Below, piece after piece: positions 25,457 to 32,109 of a stretch of 64,000 nt of DNA. Position 1 is the first letter of the stretch; every line of letters begins with the position of its first letter. Made by a program: the position numbers and the translations under genes. Below the pieces are notes generated by a model, which ran no database searches, was not told where the DNA came from, and saw only the letters and a program-made list of their open reading frames with translations. Source of the stretch: Methylobacteriaceae bacterium (lineage in GTDB: Bacteria; Pseudomonadota; Alphaproteobacteria; Rhizobiales; Beijerinckiaceae); the NCBI GenBank assembly GCA_947444195.1, contig CANEZL010000006.1, forward strand, positions 62,001 to 126,000, written 5' to 3'.

Positions 25457-25489
25457 GAAAAAACGGGCCGGAGCGCGGCTCCAGCCCGT
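25457..25489 (-). terminator. Strong intrinsic terminator on the minus strand
   Basis: Read on the minus strand, ACGGGC-T-GGAGC-CGC-GCTCC-G-GCCCGT forms an 11-bp stem with one mismatch and a 3-base loop. It is followed directly by six T. No protein gene on that strand ends nearby, which is what suggests a small RNA. Confidence 0.85.
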
Positions 25490-25606
25490 GTCGTAGGTTC
25501 CGGCCGATGCACAAGGGGAATGCGGGGAGGACCAGGTGGCCGGGTGCTTCAGAAACGGATGGCCTCCGGTGGGGTTCCTGCGGACGGGCGTGTTTTTTCT
25601 CGCAGC
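25457..25606 (-). ncRNA. Candidate small RNA (about 150 nt) antisense-oriented between stress genes
   Basis: No coding frame is credible here, yet the minus strand has a promoter-like pair (25614-25643) and ends in a textbook intrinsic terminator. The predicted transcript contains a run of A (GAGAAAAAACACG) and several pyrimidine-rich CCTCC/TCCTCCCC segments that could pair with ribosome binding sites. I do not recognise it as 6S, SRP, tmRNA or RNase P RNA. Ends are inferred from promoter spacing and terminator only. Confidence 0.45.
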
Positions 25607-25613
25607 TGTGTCT

Positions 25614-25643
25614 TTTATGCCGCTCGGGCGCGGCTGTGGACAA
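25614..25643 (-). promoter_or_regulatory. Possible housekeeping-type promoter for the candidate small RNA
   Basis: On the minus strand TTGTCC (25643-25638), 18 bases, CATAAA (25619-25614). The match to a sigma-70 pattern is moderate and stands out in this GC-rich DNA. Confidence 0.4.
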
Positions 25644-25714
25644 GCCCGTGCCATGGCGCACTTCGATCCCAAGGGAAGGTAAATACTGATCTGCGCAGCG
25701 GTGTCCCAATCGAG

Positions 25715-25739
25715 GAACCGCACTTCGTCGAGGGCGTTG
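25715..25739 (+). promoter_or_regulatory. EcfG-type promoter for the gene at 25780
   Basis: GGAAC at 25715-25719, 16 bases, CGTT at 25736-25739. Exact consensus, 40 bases before the ATG. Confidence 0.8.
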
Positions 25740-25779
25740 ATAGGACAACCTGTCAAGCTCTCCATTGGAGGTCGCTGCG

Positions 25780-26157
25780 ATGCTTCGGTCTGGTTTCATC
25801 CTGGGCGTGAGTGCACCGGCGGCGATCCTCACCTGCCTGGTTCACCCGATGGTGCAGGGCGCCGCCGACCGTTGGGCCGCCCCGGTGACGGTCTCCGCTC
25901 CGGCCGCGGCCCCTGTCTCCACCGTGGCGCTGCCCGGCATGCGTCCCGTCTCCCTCGCGATCAGCCCGACCCGCGTGGCCGGCGTGCCCCGGGCCGAGGG
26001 GCGCTCCTCGCCCCTGGCGACGCAGACGCCCGAGCCCGAGGAGCGCACCATGATGAAGCAGCCGCGCCGCACGGTGCGCGAGGGCTGCGAGACCGCGTTG
26101 AGCGCCCTGGTCGGGCCCGAGGCGCGGCGGATGACCCCGGGGCGCTGCATCTCCTGA
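25780..26157 (+). CDS. Small exported protein, candidate EcfG-regulated gene
   Basis: The product is 125 residues with a hydrophobic N terminus (MLRSGFILGVSAPAAILTCL) that may be a signal peptide or anchor. An Ala/Pro/Val-rich linker follows. The C-terminal part reads MKQPRRTVREGCETALSALV then GPEARRMTPGRCIS, with two cysteines able to pair. GGAGG lies ten bases before the ATG at 25780, which decides the start over 25765. Function unknown. A perfect EcfG-type promoter precedes it and a strong terminator follows, so it is a monocistronic stress gene by inference. The two-cysteine C terminus is the likely conserved domain. Confidence 0.8.
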   Translation: MLRSGFILGVSAPAAILTCLVHPMVQGAADRWAAPVTVSAPAAAPVSTVALPGMRPVSLAISPTRVAGVPRAEGRSSPLATQTPEPEERTMMKQPRRTVREGCETALSALVGPEARRMTPGRCIS

Positions 26158-26211
26158 GCCGCGGGGGCCGAGCGCGGGCAGCCCCTACGACACCACCCCG
26201 AGAACGATGAA

Positions 26212-26245
26212 GGCCCCGCTCGCGTGAGCGGGGCCTCGTTTTTTT
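26212..26245 (+). terminator. Strong intrinsic terminator
   Basis: A perfect 10-bp stem GGCCCCGCTC/GAGCGGGGCC with a 4-base loop is followed by TCGTTTTTTT. It ends the transcript of the gene at 25780. Confidence 0.93.
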
Positions 26246-26267
26246 GCCTGGGGTCCGGACACGAGGA

Positions 26268-26293
26268 AACCGGCCGGCGGGTGCCGGCCGGTT
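26268..26293 (-). terminator. Intrinsic terminator for the KGG-repeat gene
   Basis: An 11-bp perfect inverted repeat AACCGGCCGGC/GCCGGCCGGTT has a short loop and TTTCC following on the minus strand. It lies 21 bases beyond the stop of the KGG-repeat protein gene. Confidence 0.7.
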
Positions 26294-26314
26294 CCAGGTC
26301 GTGCTGTCAGGACG

Positions 26315-26503
26315 TCACTCGGCGCGGCCGGTCCCCGTGGACTGCCCGCCTTTGCGGCCGGCCGAAGAGGCGAGTTCGCGATCCTGCGAGAACGAGCGCT
26401 TCTCGGCGGGCACGCTGCGCCCGCCCTTGCTCGCGATCTCGCGCTGCCGCTCGATGTCCATGGACGCAAAACCCCTCTTCGAGGTCGAACCACCGGATGC
26501 CAT
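26315..26503 (-). CDS. KGG-repeat stress-induced protein
   Basis: Small, glycine- and lysine-rich hydrophilic protein, 62 residues, of the con-10/GsiB-like KGG family. It has REIASKGGRSVPAEKRSFSQ and SSAGRKGGQS, two copies of the (A)xKGG motif. The N terminus MASGGSTSKRGFASMDIERQ is typical of these proteins. AGGAGG lies six bases before the ATG at 26503, which decides the start. Members are usually induced by desiccation or general stress. An EcfG-like promoter (GGAAC, 17 bases, GGTT) sits upstream, so it fits the phyR regulon. The product is probably intrinsically disordered. Confidence 0.92.
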   Translation of the reverse strand: MASGGSTSKRGFASMDIERQREIASKGGRSVPAEKRSFSQDRELASSAGRKGGQSTGTGRAE

Positions 26504-26537
26504 CAGTTCCTCCTCAGGCTTCACTTCACCAAGACAC

Positions 26538-26563
26538 AACCTTCGCCAATAACCGATGGTTCC
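26538..26563 (-). promoter_or_regulatory. EcfG-like promoter for the KGG gene
   Basis: On the minus strand GGAAC (26563-26559), 17 bases, GGTT (26541-26538), 34 bases before the ATG. The -10 element deviates from CGTT in its first base. Confidence 0.55.
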
Positions 26564-26693
26564 TCCCGCTACGGACAAGGCTCGTTCCCGCAACCCGGCC
26601 GGCGCTCATCGGTTGATCGCTCGATGATCGTGCTCGGTGCGCGCATCGCCGAGCCGCGAAAGCTTGGCCGTAACGCAGACGGAACGAGGCCAC

Positions 26694-26900
26694 ATGACGA
26701 ACCGAGAGATGGCGAAGCGGGCCCTCGACGGCGCGGCGGGGCAGGAGCCGAACGCGAGGGCCCTGCCGCCCATGCCGGCGCCGGAGGACAGCGCCACGCC
26801 GACGACGACGGTCGAGCCGATTGATTCCCCGCAGCCGAATGCCGCGGCCAAGCGCCGGCCGCCCGAGGACGGCGAGATCGGCCTCGCCACCGAGCGCTGA
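26694..26900 (+). CDS. Small hydrophilic protein of unknown function
   Basis: The 68-residue product is MTNREMAKRALDGAAGQEPN, then a proline-rich middle, ending PPEDGEIGLATER. It has no hydrophobic segment and is probably disordered. GAGG lies six bases before the ATG. I do not recognise a family. It is divergent from the KGG stress gene and lies in the stress island, but no EcfG promoter precedes it: the GGAAC at 26681 overlaps the ribosome site. Composition resembles small stress-associated proteins common in Methylobacterium. Confidence 0.6.
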   Translation: MTNREMAKRALDGAAGQEPNARALPPMPAPEDSATPTTTVEPIDSPQPNAAAKRRPPEDGEIGLATER

Positions 26901-27011
26901 GCGGGGGATTGCATCCAATCCGGCGCCCCCGCGTCCCGGTCGGCCCTGGACAAGTCCGGAGCCTTCCGCATGGATGCGTCGTGGCCGGTTCAGGAAGCCC
27001 GGAGCGACAGC

Positions 27012-27455
27012 ATGACCCTCAACACCGAGGTTTCCTCCCTGCGGCAGGTGCCGCTGTTCCGCGAGGTGGAGCCGGCGCGCCTGAAGCTCCTCGCCTTCAC
27101 GAGCGAGCGCGTGCATTTCGAGGTGGGCCAGCGCTTCTTCACCCGCGGCGACGTGGCCGATGCCGCCTACCTGATCCTGGAGGGCGAGGCCTCGGTGAGC
27201 CTCGACGGGCCGGCGGGGCCGATCCGCCTCGCCCTGCTCGGGGCGAACGCCCTCGTCGGAGAGATGGGCATCCTCGCCGACCAGCCCCGCTCGGCGACCG
27301 TGACCGCGGAGGGGCCCACCACCGCCCTGCGCATCGACCGGGGCGTGTTCCTCGAACTGCTGGCCCAGTTCCCGCAGATCGGCATCGCGGTGATGCGCGA
27401 ACTCGCCCTGCGCCTGGAGCAGACGAACCAGGCGCTGGTCCAGAGCCGCGCCTGA
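27012..27455 (+). CDS. Cyclic nucleotide-binding domain protein
   Basis: Single-domain protein of 147 residues with a cNMP-binding beta barrel and no DNA-binding helix-turn-helix. Landmarks are LRQVPLFREVEPARLKLLAF at the N terminus, YLILEGEASVSL, and the phosphate-binding cassette GEMGILADQPRSATVTAE. The arginine in PRSATV is the usual phosphate ligand, so nucleotide binding is credible. A helix of about 30 residues ends the chain. It may act as a stand-alone regulatory subunit or sensor. Start at 27012 (MTLNTEVSSL) is preferred to 26970. It converges with the VOC gene seven bases away. Confidence 0.88.
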   Translation: MTLNTEVSSLRQVPLFREVEPARLKLLAFTSERVHFEVGQRFFTRGDVADAAYLILEGEASVSLDGPAGPIRLALLGANALVGEMGILADQPRSATVTAEGPTTALRIDRGVFLELLAQFPQIGIAVMRELALRLEQTNQALVQSRA

Positions 27456-27462
27456 CCGGCGC

Positions 27463-27912
27463 TCACCCCGCCGCGTAGACGATGAACTCCATGAGCGAGC
27501 CGTCGGGATCGCGGAAATAGACGCTGACCCCGGGGCCGGCCGCGCCGTTGCGGTCCACCGGCCCGCGCTCCACCAGCACGCCCTGGCGGGCGAGATGGGC
27601 CATCGCCTCCTCCAGGCTGCCCGGCCAGCGGAAGCAGAGATCGCTGCCGCCGGGGCTCACGGGCTTGGCCGCCAGGGGCTCGGCCACGACGCCCGGACCG
27701 TGGCAGTTGAGCTGGACGCCGCCGAAGCGGAAGGCGAAGGCCTCCCCGCGCGGGACCACCTCGGCGCCGAGCACGTCGCGGTAGAAGGCCACCGAGCGCT
27801 CCCACTCGGTGACGTGGATCACGCAATGGTCGAGCTGCACCGCCGGGCGGGTCGGGATCTCCGTGACGGGCGGGGTCGGAGCGTCGTCGGGCAGGGTCTC
27901 GACATCGGGCAT
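27463..27912 (-). CDS. VOC-superfamily (glyoxalase/bleomycin resistance-like) protein
   Basis: The product is 149 residues with the paired beta-alpha-beta-beta-beta modules of the vicinal oxygen chelate fold. Candidate metal ligands are the histidine in LDHCVIHVTEWERSVAFYRD, the histidine or glutamine region in LNCHGPG, and the glutamate in DPDGSLMEFIVY. The last is a motif shared with dioxygenase- and glyoxalase-type members. The first 35 residues are a proline-rich extension. Reaction not predictable. Start at 27912 chosen over 27984. Confidence 0.88.
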   Translation of the reverse strand: MPDVETLPDDAPTPPVTEIPTRPAVQLDHCVIHVTEWERSVAFYRDVLGAEVVPRGEAFAFRFGGVQLNCHGPGVVAEPLAAKPVSPGGSDLCFRWPGSLEEAMAHLARQGVLVERGPVDRNGAAGPGVSVYFRDPDGSLMEFIVYAAG

Positions 27913-28104
27913 CGCGGGGGCTCCGGCTCTCGTCCTGGCCCCGGAAGATAGCGCAGGGCCGCGCTTCGGGCGCGGGCGCTTCACGTAGGTCTGCGGCCCA
28001 AAAGCTACATCCGGGGCGACTTGCAGCGGCTAGTCCAGGGATCCGAACCCGCCGCCCCGCATTCCGGATCGCCGGTCCGCCGGGCGCGACGAAGGAAATC
28101 CGTC

Positions 28105-28767
28105 ATGCCGCAGGGGAGCCCCATGCCCACCCGCCGCGCCCTCATCGCCGCCTTCGCCGTCCTGCCGCTGGCGGCCTGCCAGAGCCGCGGCCCCGCCCAG
28201 GTGGCGGCCCTGGACGAGGAGGCGGCGTGGTACATCGGCACCAAGCCCGACAAGCCCTACGACGTGCCTCTCGTCGATACCGGCCGCCTCGATCCGAAGT
28301 ACCGCCGCCAGGTGGTCCGCTACACGGGCCCCGAGAAGCCGGGCACGATCGTCGTCGACATCGACCAGCGCCAGCTCACCCTGGTCCAGGCCGAGGGCAG
28401 CGCGATCCAGTACGGCGTCGGCGTGGGCAAGCTCGGCTTCTCCTGGAAGGGCGAGGCCCGCATCGGCCGCAAGGGCGTCTGGCCGGACTGGAGCCCGACC
28501 ACCACGATGGTCTCGCTCAACCCCGACCTGCCGCGCACCCGCAAGGGCGGCGTCGACAACCCGCTGGGTGCCCGCGCCCTCTACCTCTACCAGGGCGACC
28601 GCGACATCCTGTTCCGCATCCACGGCACCAACGAGCCCTGGAGCATCGGCGAGCAGATGTCCTCGGGCTGCATCCGCATGCTGAACGAGGACATCGTCGA
28701 TCTCTACGAGCGCGTGCCGACGGGCACCCGCGTGCTGGTGAAGCGCCACGGTAAGTACCGGGTCTGA
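28105..28767 (+). CDS. L,D-transpeptidase (YkuD domain) lipoprotein
   Basis: Periplasmic enzyme of 220 residues that forms 3-3 peptidoglycan crosslinks or attaches proteins to peptidoglycan. The signal peptide PTRRALIAAFAVLPLAACQS ends in a lipobox (LAAC), so the mature protein is a lipoprotein, or a Tat-leader protein given the RR. The YkuD domain shows IVVDIDQRQLTLVQ, the catalytic histidine in FRIHGTNEPWSIG, and the nucleophile motif MSSGCIRMLNEDIVDLYERV. ATG 28105 has AAGGAAA upstream; ATG 28123 is in frame and keeps the leader. Fits the usual 200-240 residue size of alphaproteobacterial members. Confidence 0.93.
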   Translation: MPQGSPMPTRRALIAAFAVLPLAACQSRGPAQVAALDEEAAWYIGTKPDKPYDVPLVDTGRLDPKYRRQVVRYTGPEKPGTIVVDIDQRQLTLVQAEGSAIQYGVGVGKLGFSWKGEARIGRKGVWPDWSPTTTMVSLNPDLPRTRKGGVDNPLGARALYLYQGDRDILFRIHGTNEPWSIGEQMSSGCIRMLNEDIVDLYERVPTGTRVLVKRHGKYRV

Positions 28768-28774
28768 GTGTCCC

Positions 28775-29869
28775 TCACGGCGCCTCCTCCGCATCCGCGG
28801 TGAATTCCCGCCAGAGCAGCACCAGGGCGGCCATCACGGCGGGGCCCACGAACAGGCCGAGCAGGCCGAGGGTCTCGACGCCGCCGAGGATGCCGAGCAG
28901 CACCCAGAGGAACGGGAGCCGGGTGGTGCCGCCGATGAGGGCGGGCCGCACGAAATGGTCGGCCACGAAGGTGACGACGAGGCCCGACGCCGCCACGGCG
29001 AGCGCCGCCGTGGTCGAGCCCTGCGCCAGCACGAGCACCGCCGCGAGGCCGAAGGCGAGCGGCGCGCCGAAGGGGATCATCGCGGCCACCGCGGTGAAGG
29101 CGCCGAACAGAACCGGGTGCGGCACGCCGGCGAAGGCGTAGACGATCCCGAGGAGCACGCCTTCCCCGAGCCCCACCAGGACGAGGCCGTCCACGGTGCC
29201 GTGGATCGAGGCCGCCATCTGCCGGGCGATCCGCTCCCCGCGCGGCCCGAACAGGCGGGCGCAGGCGGTGCGGGCCTGGGCCTGCACCGCCTCCCGGTCC
29301 CGGAACAGGAAGAACAGGGCGAGCAGGCTGAAGCCGAACAGCACCGCGCGGTGGACGACCTCCCGGCCGAGATTGCGCGAGAGGCCGATGAGCGCGCCGT
29401 TGTCGAGCCGGTGCAGGAGGTCGGAGGCCGCCGCCGGATGGCCGAGGCTCTGCGCCCACCACGCCTGCGCCTGCGCGGCGAAGGGCAGATGGGCCAGGAA
29501 GGCCGGGGCCTGGAGGCCCTGCGCCTCGACGCTGCGCAGGAAGTCGGCGAGGTCGTGCGCCTCCCGCGCGCCCTGCACACCGAGGATCACGAGGGGCACC
29601 ACGAGGATCGCGGCGACGAGGAGCACCGCGAGCCCCGGCAGCAGGATGTTGTGGCGGTCCCGCGGCAGGTGCCGCTCGGCCCGGGCGTAGAGGGGCCCGA
29701 GGGCGATCGACAGCACCACCGCCCAGGCCAGCGCCGGCAGGAAGGCGTGCAGGATCCAGAGGCCGAGGCCGGCCAGCGCGAGCACGAGGGCGATGCGGGC
29801 CGCCCCCTGCGCGCGCGGGCTGCGGCTCGGCACGGCGGCACCGGGATCGTGGTCGGGCGTCGGGTCCAT
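28775..29869 (-). CDS. AI-2E/PerM-family transporter
   Basis: Inner-membrane protein of 364 residues with about seven to eight hydrophobic helices: two near the N terminus (24-50), one at 66-86, then a cluster after residue 190. The family block appears as GLGEGVLLGIVYAFAGVPHP, with AAMIPFGAPLAFGLAAVLVL and FVADHFVRPALIGG following, typical of PerM/TqsA-type permeases (UPF0118). The transported solute is not known. It converges on the L,D-transpeptidase gene, with stop codons seven bases apart. Start at 29869. Confidence 0.9.
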   Translation of the reverse strand: MDPTPDHDPGAAVPSRSPRAQGAARIALVLALAGLGLWILHAFLPALAWAVVLSIALGPLYARAERHLPRDRHNILLPGLAVLLVAAILVVPLVILGVQGAREAHDLADFLRSVEAQGLQAPAFLAHLPFAAQAQAWWAQSLGHPAAASDLLHRLDNGALIGLSRNLGREVVHRAVLFGFSLLALFFLFRDREAVQAQARTACARLFGPRGERIARQMAASIHGTVDGLVLVGLGEGVLLGIVYAFAGVPHPVLFGAFTAVAAMIPFGAPLAFGLAAVLVLAQGSTTAALAVAASGLVVTFVADHFVRPALIGGTTRLPFLWVLLGILGGVETLGLLGLFVGPAVMAALVLLWREFTADAEEAP

Positions 29870-30158
29870 GCGGGCTTCCGGTCGGCGCGGGCGTTGCTCG
29901 GCGTTCGTCGGCCGGGAATCATAGGACGCCGCGGCCGCCGCGGTATGGCCGCGGGCCCCCTCCGGCGCCGCGATCCTCTCACGAATCCGGCATGGTTGCC
30001 CGCTCGGAACCCCTCGTGTAGAGGTCGCCGCCACGGTAGAGGGGGGCTCGAGAGCCCTCACGTCGGTCGCGTGCGCGAGCCTCGGGGGCGGCGCCGGACG
30101 CGCGACTGGGACGGTCCACCGGACCGCACGGCGCAGATTTCGAGAACGGCGAGAACGC

Positions 30159-30470
30159 ATGTCAGACCAGCCCACCACCGGCAGCACCGCCACCTTCGAG
30201 CGCGTGGCCGACATCATCGCCGAGACCGCCGACATCCCGCGCGAGAAGATCACCCCCGAGAGCCACGCCATCGACGATCTCGGCATCGACAGCCTCGCCT
30301 TCCTCGACATCGCCTTCGCCGTGGACAAGGCCTTCGGCATCAAGCTGCCCCTGGAGCGCTGGACCCAGGAAGTGAACGAGGGCAAGGTCCCGGCCGAGGA
30401 ATACTTCGTCCTCAAGAACCTCTGCGCCCGCATCGACGCCCTGGTGGTCGAGAAGGCCGCCAAGGCCTGA
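30159..30470 (+). CDS. acpXL: Acyl carrier protein AcpXL
   Basis: Specialised acyl carrier protein of 103 residues that carries the very-long-chain 27-hydroxyoctacosanoate (or similar) added to lipid A. The phosphopantetheine serine is in [19 protein letters not shown]. The downstream region [20 protein letters not shown] then [12 protein letters not shown] is diagnostic for AcpXL rather than the housekeeping AcpP. It heads the acpXL-fabZ-fabF2 order known from Rhizobium and relatives. The next gene starts 25 bases on. Cells making hopanoids and very-long-chain lipid A fit this organism type. Confidence 0.95.
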   Translation: MSDQPTTGSTATFERVADIIAETADIPREKITPESHAIDDLGIDSLAFLDIAFAVDKAFGIKLPLERWTQEVNEGKVPAEEYFVLKNLCARIDALVVEKAAKA

Positions 30471-30495
30471 TCTCCCCGCGAGAAGCCCTACGCCC

Positions 30496-30960
30496 ATGCG
30501 CCTCGAATACTTCGAGATGATCGATTCCGTCCGGTCGCTCGACCGGGCGGCCGGGCGGATCGAGGCGCGTGCCCTGGTGCCCGAGGCGAGCCCGGTCTTC
30601 GAGGGGCACTTCCCCGGCTACCCGCTGGTGCCGGGCGTGCTCCTCACCGAGACCATGGCCCAGGCCTCGGGCTATCTCCTTCTCGCCCATCTCGATTTCG
30701 CGCTGATGCCGTTCCTGATGGCGGTGGACAAGGCCCGGTTCCGCTCCTTCGTCGGCCCCGGCGCCGTGCTCGACGTCGAGGCGAGCCTCGTCCACGACGG
30801 CTCGGGCTACGCGGTGACCAAGGCGGCGATCCGCACCGGGGGCAAGGCGCTCGCCGACGCGGAACTCCGCTTCCGCACCATGCCCTTCCCCGACGGGCTC
30901 GACGCGCCCATGCGCGCCCGCGCCCGCAGCATCGGCCTCCTCGACGGGGCCGCCGCATGA
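30496..30960 (+). CDS. 3-hydroxyacyl-ACP dehydratase FabZ-like (XL cluster)
   Basis: Hot-dog dehydratase of 154 residues acting on the AcpXL-bound chain in very-long-chain fatty acid elongation. The catalytic histidine is in VFEGHFPGYPLVPGVLLTET, and the second active-site residue, the glutamate in LLTETMAQASGYLL, is present. FLMAVDKARFRSFVGPGAVL is the usual central block. The stop overlaps the next start codon (ATGA), so the two are translationally coupled. FabZ2 or FabZXL is the probable name. Confidence 0.92.
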   Translation: MRLEYFEMIDSVRSLDRAAGRIEARALVPEASPVFEGHFPGYPLVPGVLLTETMAQASGYLLLAHLDFALMPFLMAVDKARFRSFVGPGAVLDVEASLVHDGSGYAVTKAAIRTGGKALADAELRFRTMPFPDGLDAPMRARARSIGLLDGAAA

Positions 30961-32099
30961 GCCGGGACCTCATGGGCCGGGACGTCGTCGTCACGGGGCT
31001 CGGCCTCGTCTCCTGCGCGGGCGAGGGCGTCGCCGCCCATCTCGCCGCCATCGAGGCCGGCCTGCCCCCCGCGGTCGATGCGGAGCGCTTCGCGCCCTAC
31101 CCCGTCCATCCGGCCCCTGCCCTCGGCTACGACGCGCAGATCCCGAAGAAATCCGACCAGCGCCAGATGGAGCCGTGGCAGCGCCTCGGCGTCTACGCGG
31201 CCGGGCTCGCCCTCGATGCCGCGGGCGTGAAGGAGGACGCCGCCTTCAAGCAGGCGCTCCACCTCGTGGTGTCGGCGGGCGGCGGCGAGCGCGACTACGC
31301 CGCCGACGGGGCCATCCTCACCGGCCTGCGCGGGGCGGCCGAGCCCGGCGCCTACCTGAACGAGCGGCTGCAGAACGACCTGCGCCCCACCCTGTTCCTG
31401 GCCCAGCTCTCGAACCTGCTCGCGGGCAACATTGCCATCGTGCACGGGGTCACGGGCGCTTCGCGCACCTTCATGGGCGAGGAGGCCGCGGGCACCGACG
31501 CGCTCCGCATCGGCGCCGCGCGGGTCGCGGCCGGGCAGATCGACGCCGTGCTGGTGGGCGGTTCCTACAATGCCGAGCGGCCCGACGTGCTCGTGATCCA
31601 CGAGATGGGCGGCTACCTGCGCCGGGGCGATTACGCCCCCGTCTTCGCCCGCGCCGATGGCCCGGGCTTCATCCTCGGCAGCTGCGCCGCCTTCCTGATG
31701 CTGGAGGCTGCCGCGACCGCCGCCGCCCGCGGCGCCCGCGCCCTCGCCCGCCTCGCCCCCGTGGCGAGCGACCTCACCCGGCGCGAACCCGGCCGCGCGG
31801 GCGCGAGCCTCGCCGGGCTCTGGGCGCAGGCCGGCCTCGCCGCGCCCGCCGCGATCCTCTCGGGCGCCACCGGCGTCGCCCCGGTCACCGCCGAGGAGGC
31901 CGAGACGCTGGCCCGACTCGCGCCGGGCGTGCCCGTCCACGCGCTCGGCAACCTCGTCGGCCACGGGCTCGAGGTCGCCGCCCCCTTCGGCGCGGCGCTT
32001 GCCGCCGCCCTGGTGGCCGAGCGCGGCCTGCCCGAGATCGCCGTCACCGCGGTCGGCCATCGCCGCGGCGAGGGCGTGCTGCGCGTCCTCGCGGCCTGA
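30957..32099 (+). CDS. Beta-ketoacyl-ACP synthase-like FabF2XL, catalytic residues missing
   Basis: Thiolase-fold protein of 380 residues. The N-terminal VVVTGLGLVSCAGEGVAAHL is as in FabF. At the nucleophile elbow the sequence is GVTGASRTFMGEEAAGTDAL, with no cysteine. The first catalytic histidine region (THGT in FabF) reads SGATGVAPVTAEEA. The second histidine survives in HALGNLVGHGLEVAAPFGAA. It therefore resembles a chain-length-factor partner rather than an active ketosynthase. In Rhizobium a FabF2XL is followed by FabF1XL, a reductase and LpxXL; here the next gene is on the other strand, so an active partner must be encoded elsewhere. Confidence 0.9.
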   Translation: MSRDLMGRDVVVTGLGLVSCAGEGVAAHLAAIEAGLPPAVDAERFAPYPVHPAPALGYDAQIPKKSDQRQMEPWQRLGVYAAGLALDAAGVKEDAAFKQALHLVVSAGGGERDYAADGAILTGLRGAAEPGAYLNERLQNDLRPTLFLAQLSNLLAGNIAIVHGVTGASRTFMGEEAAGTDALRIGAARVAAGQIDAVLVGGSYNAERPDVLVIHEMGGYLRRGDYAPVFARADGPGFILGSCAAFLMLEAAATAAARGARALARLAPVASDLTRREPGRAGASLAGLWAQAGLAAPAAILSGATGVAPVTAEEAETLARLAPGVPVHALGNLVGHGLEVAAPFGAALAAALVAERGLPEIAVTAVGHRRGEGVLRVLAA

Positions 32100-32109
32100 C
32101 CGCTCCCGC

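Noticed and set aside
25263..25832. A 189-residue minus-strand frame across the phyR 3' region
   Set aside because: It crosses two terminators and the EcfG promoter for the gene at 25780, has no ribosome site, and shows no domain.
26681..26694. GGAAC just before the gene at 26694 as an EcfG promoter
   Set aside because: It lies 13 bases from the ATG and has no CGTT at the right distance. It is part of the ribosome binding site region.
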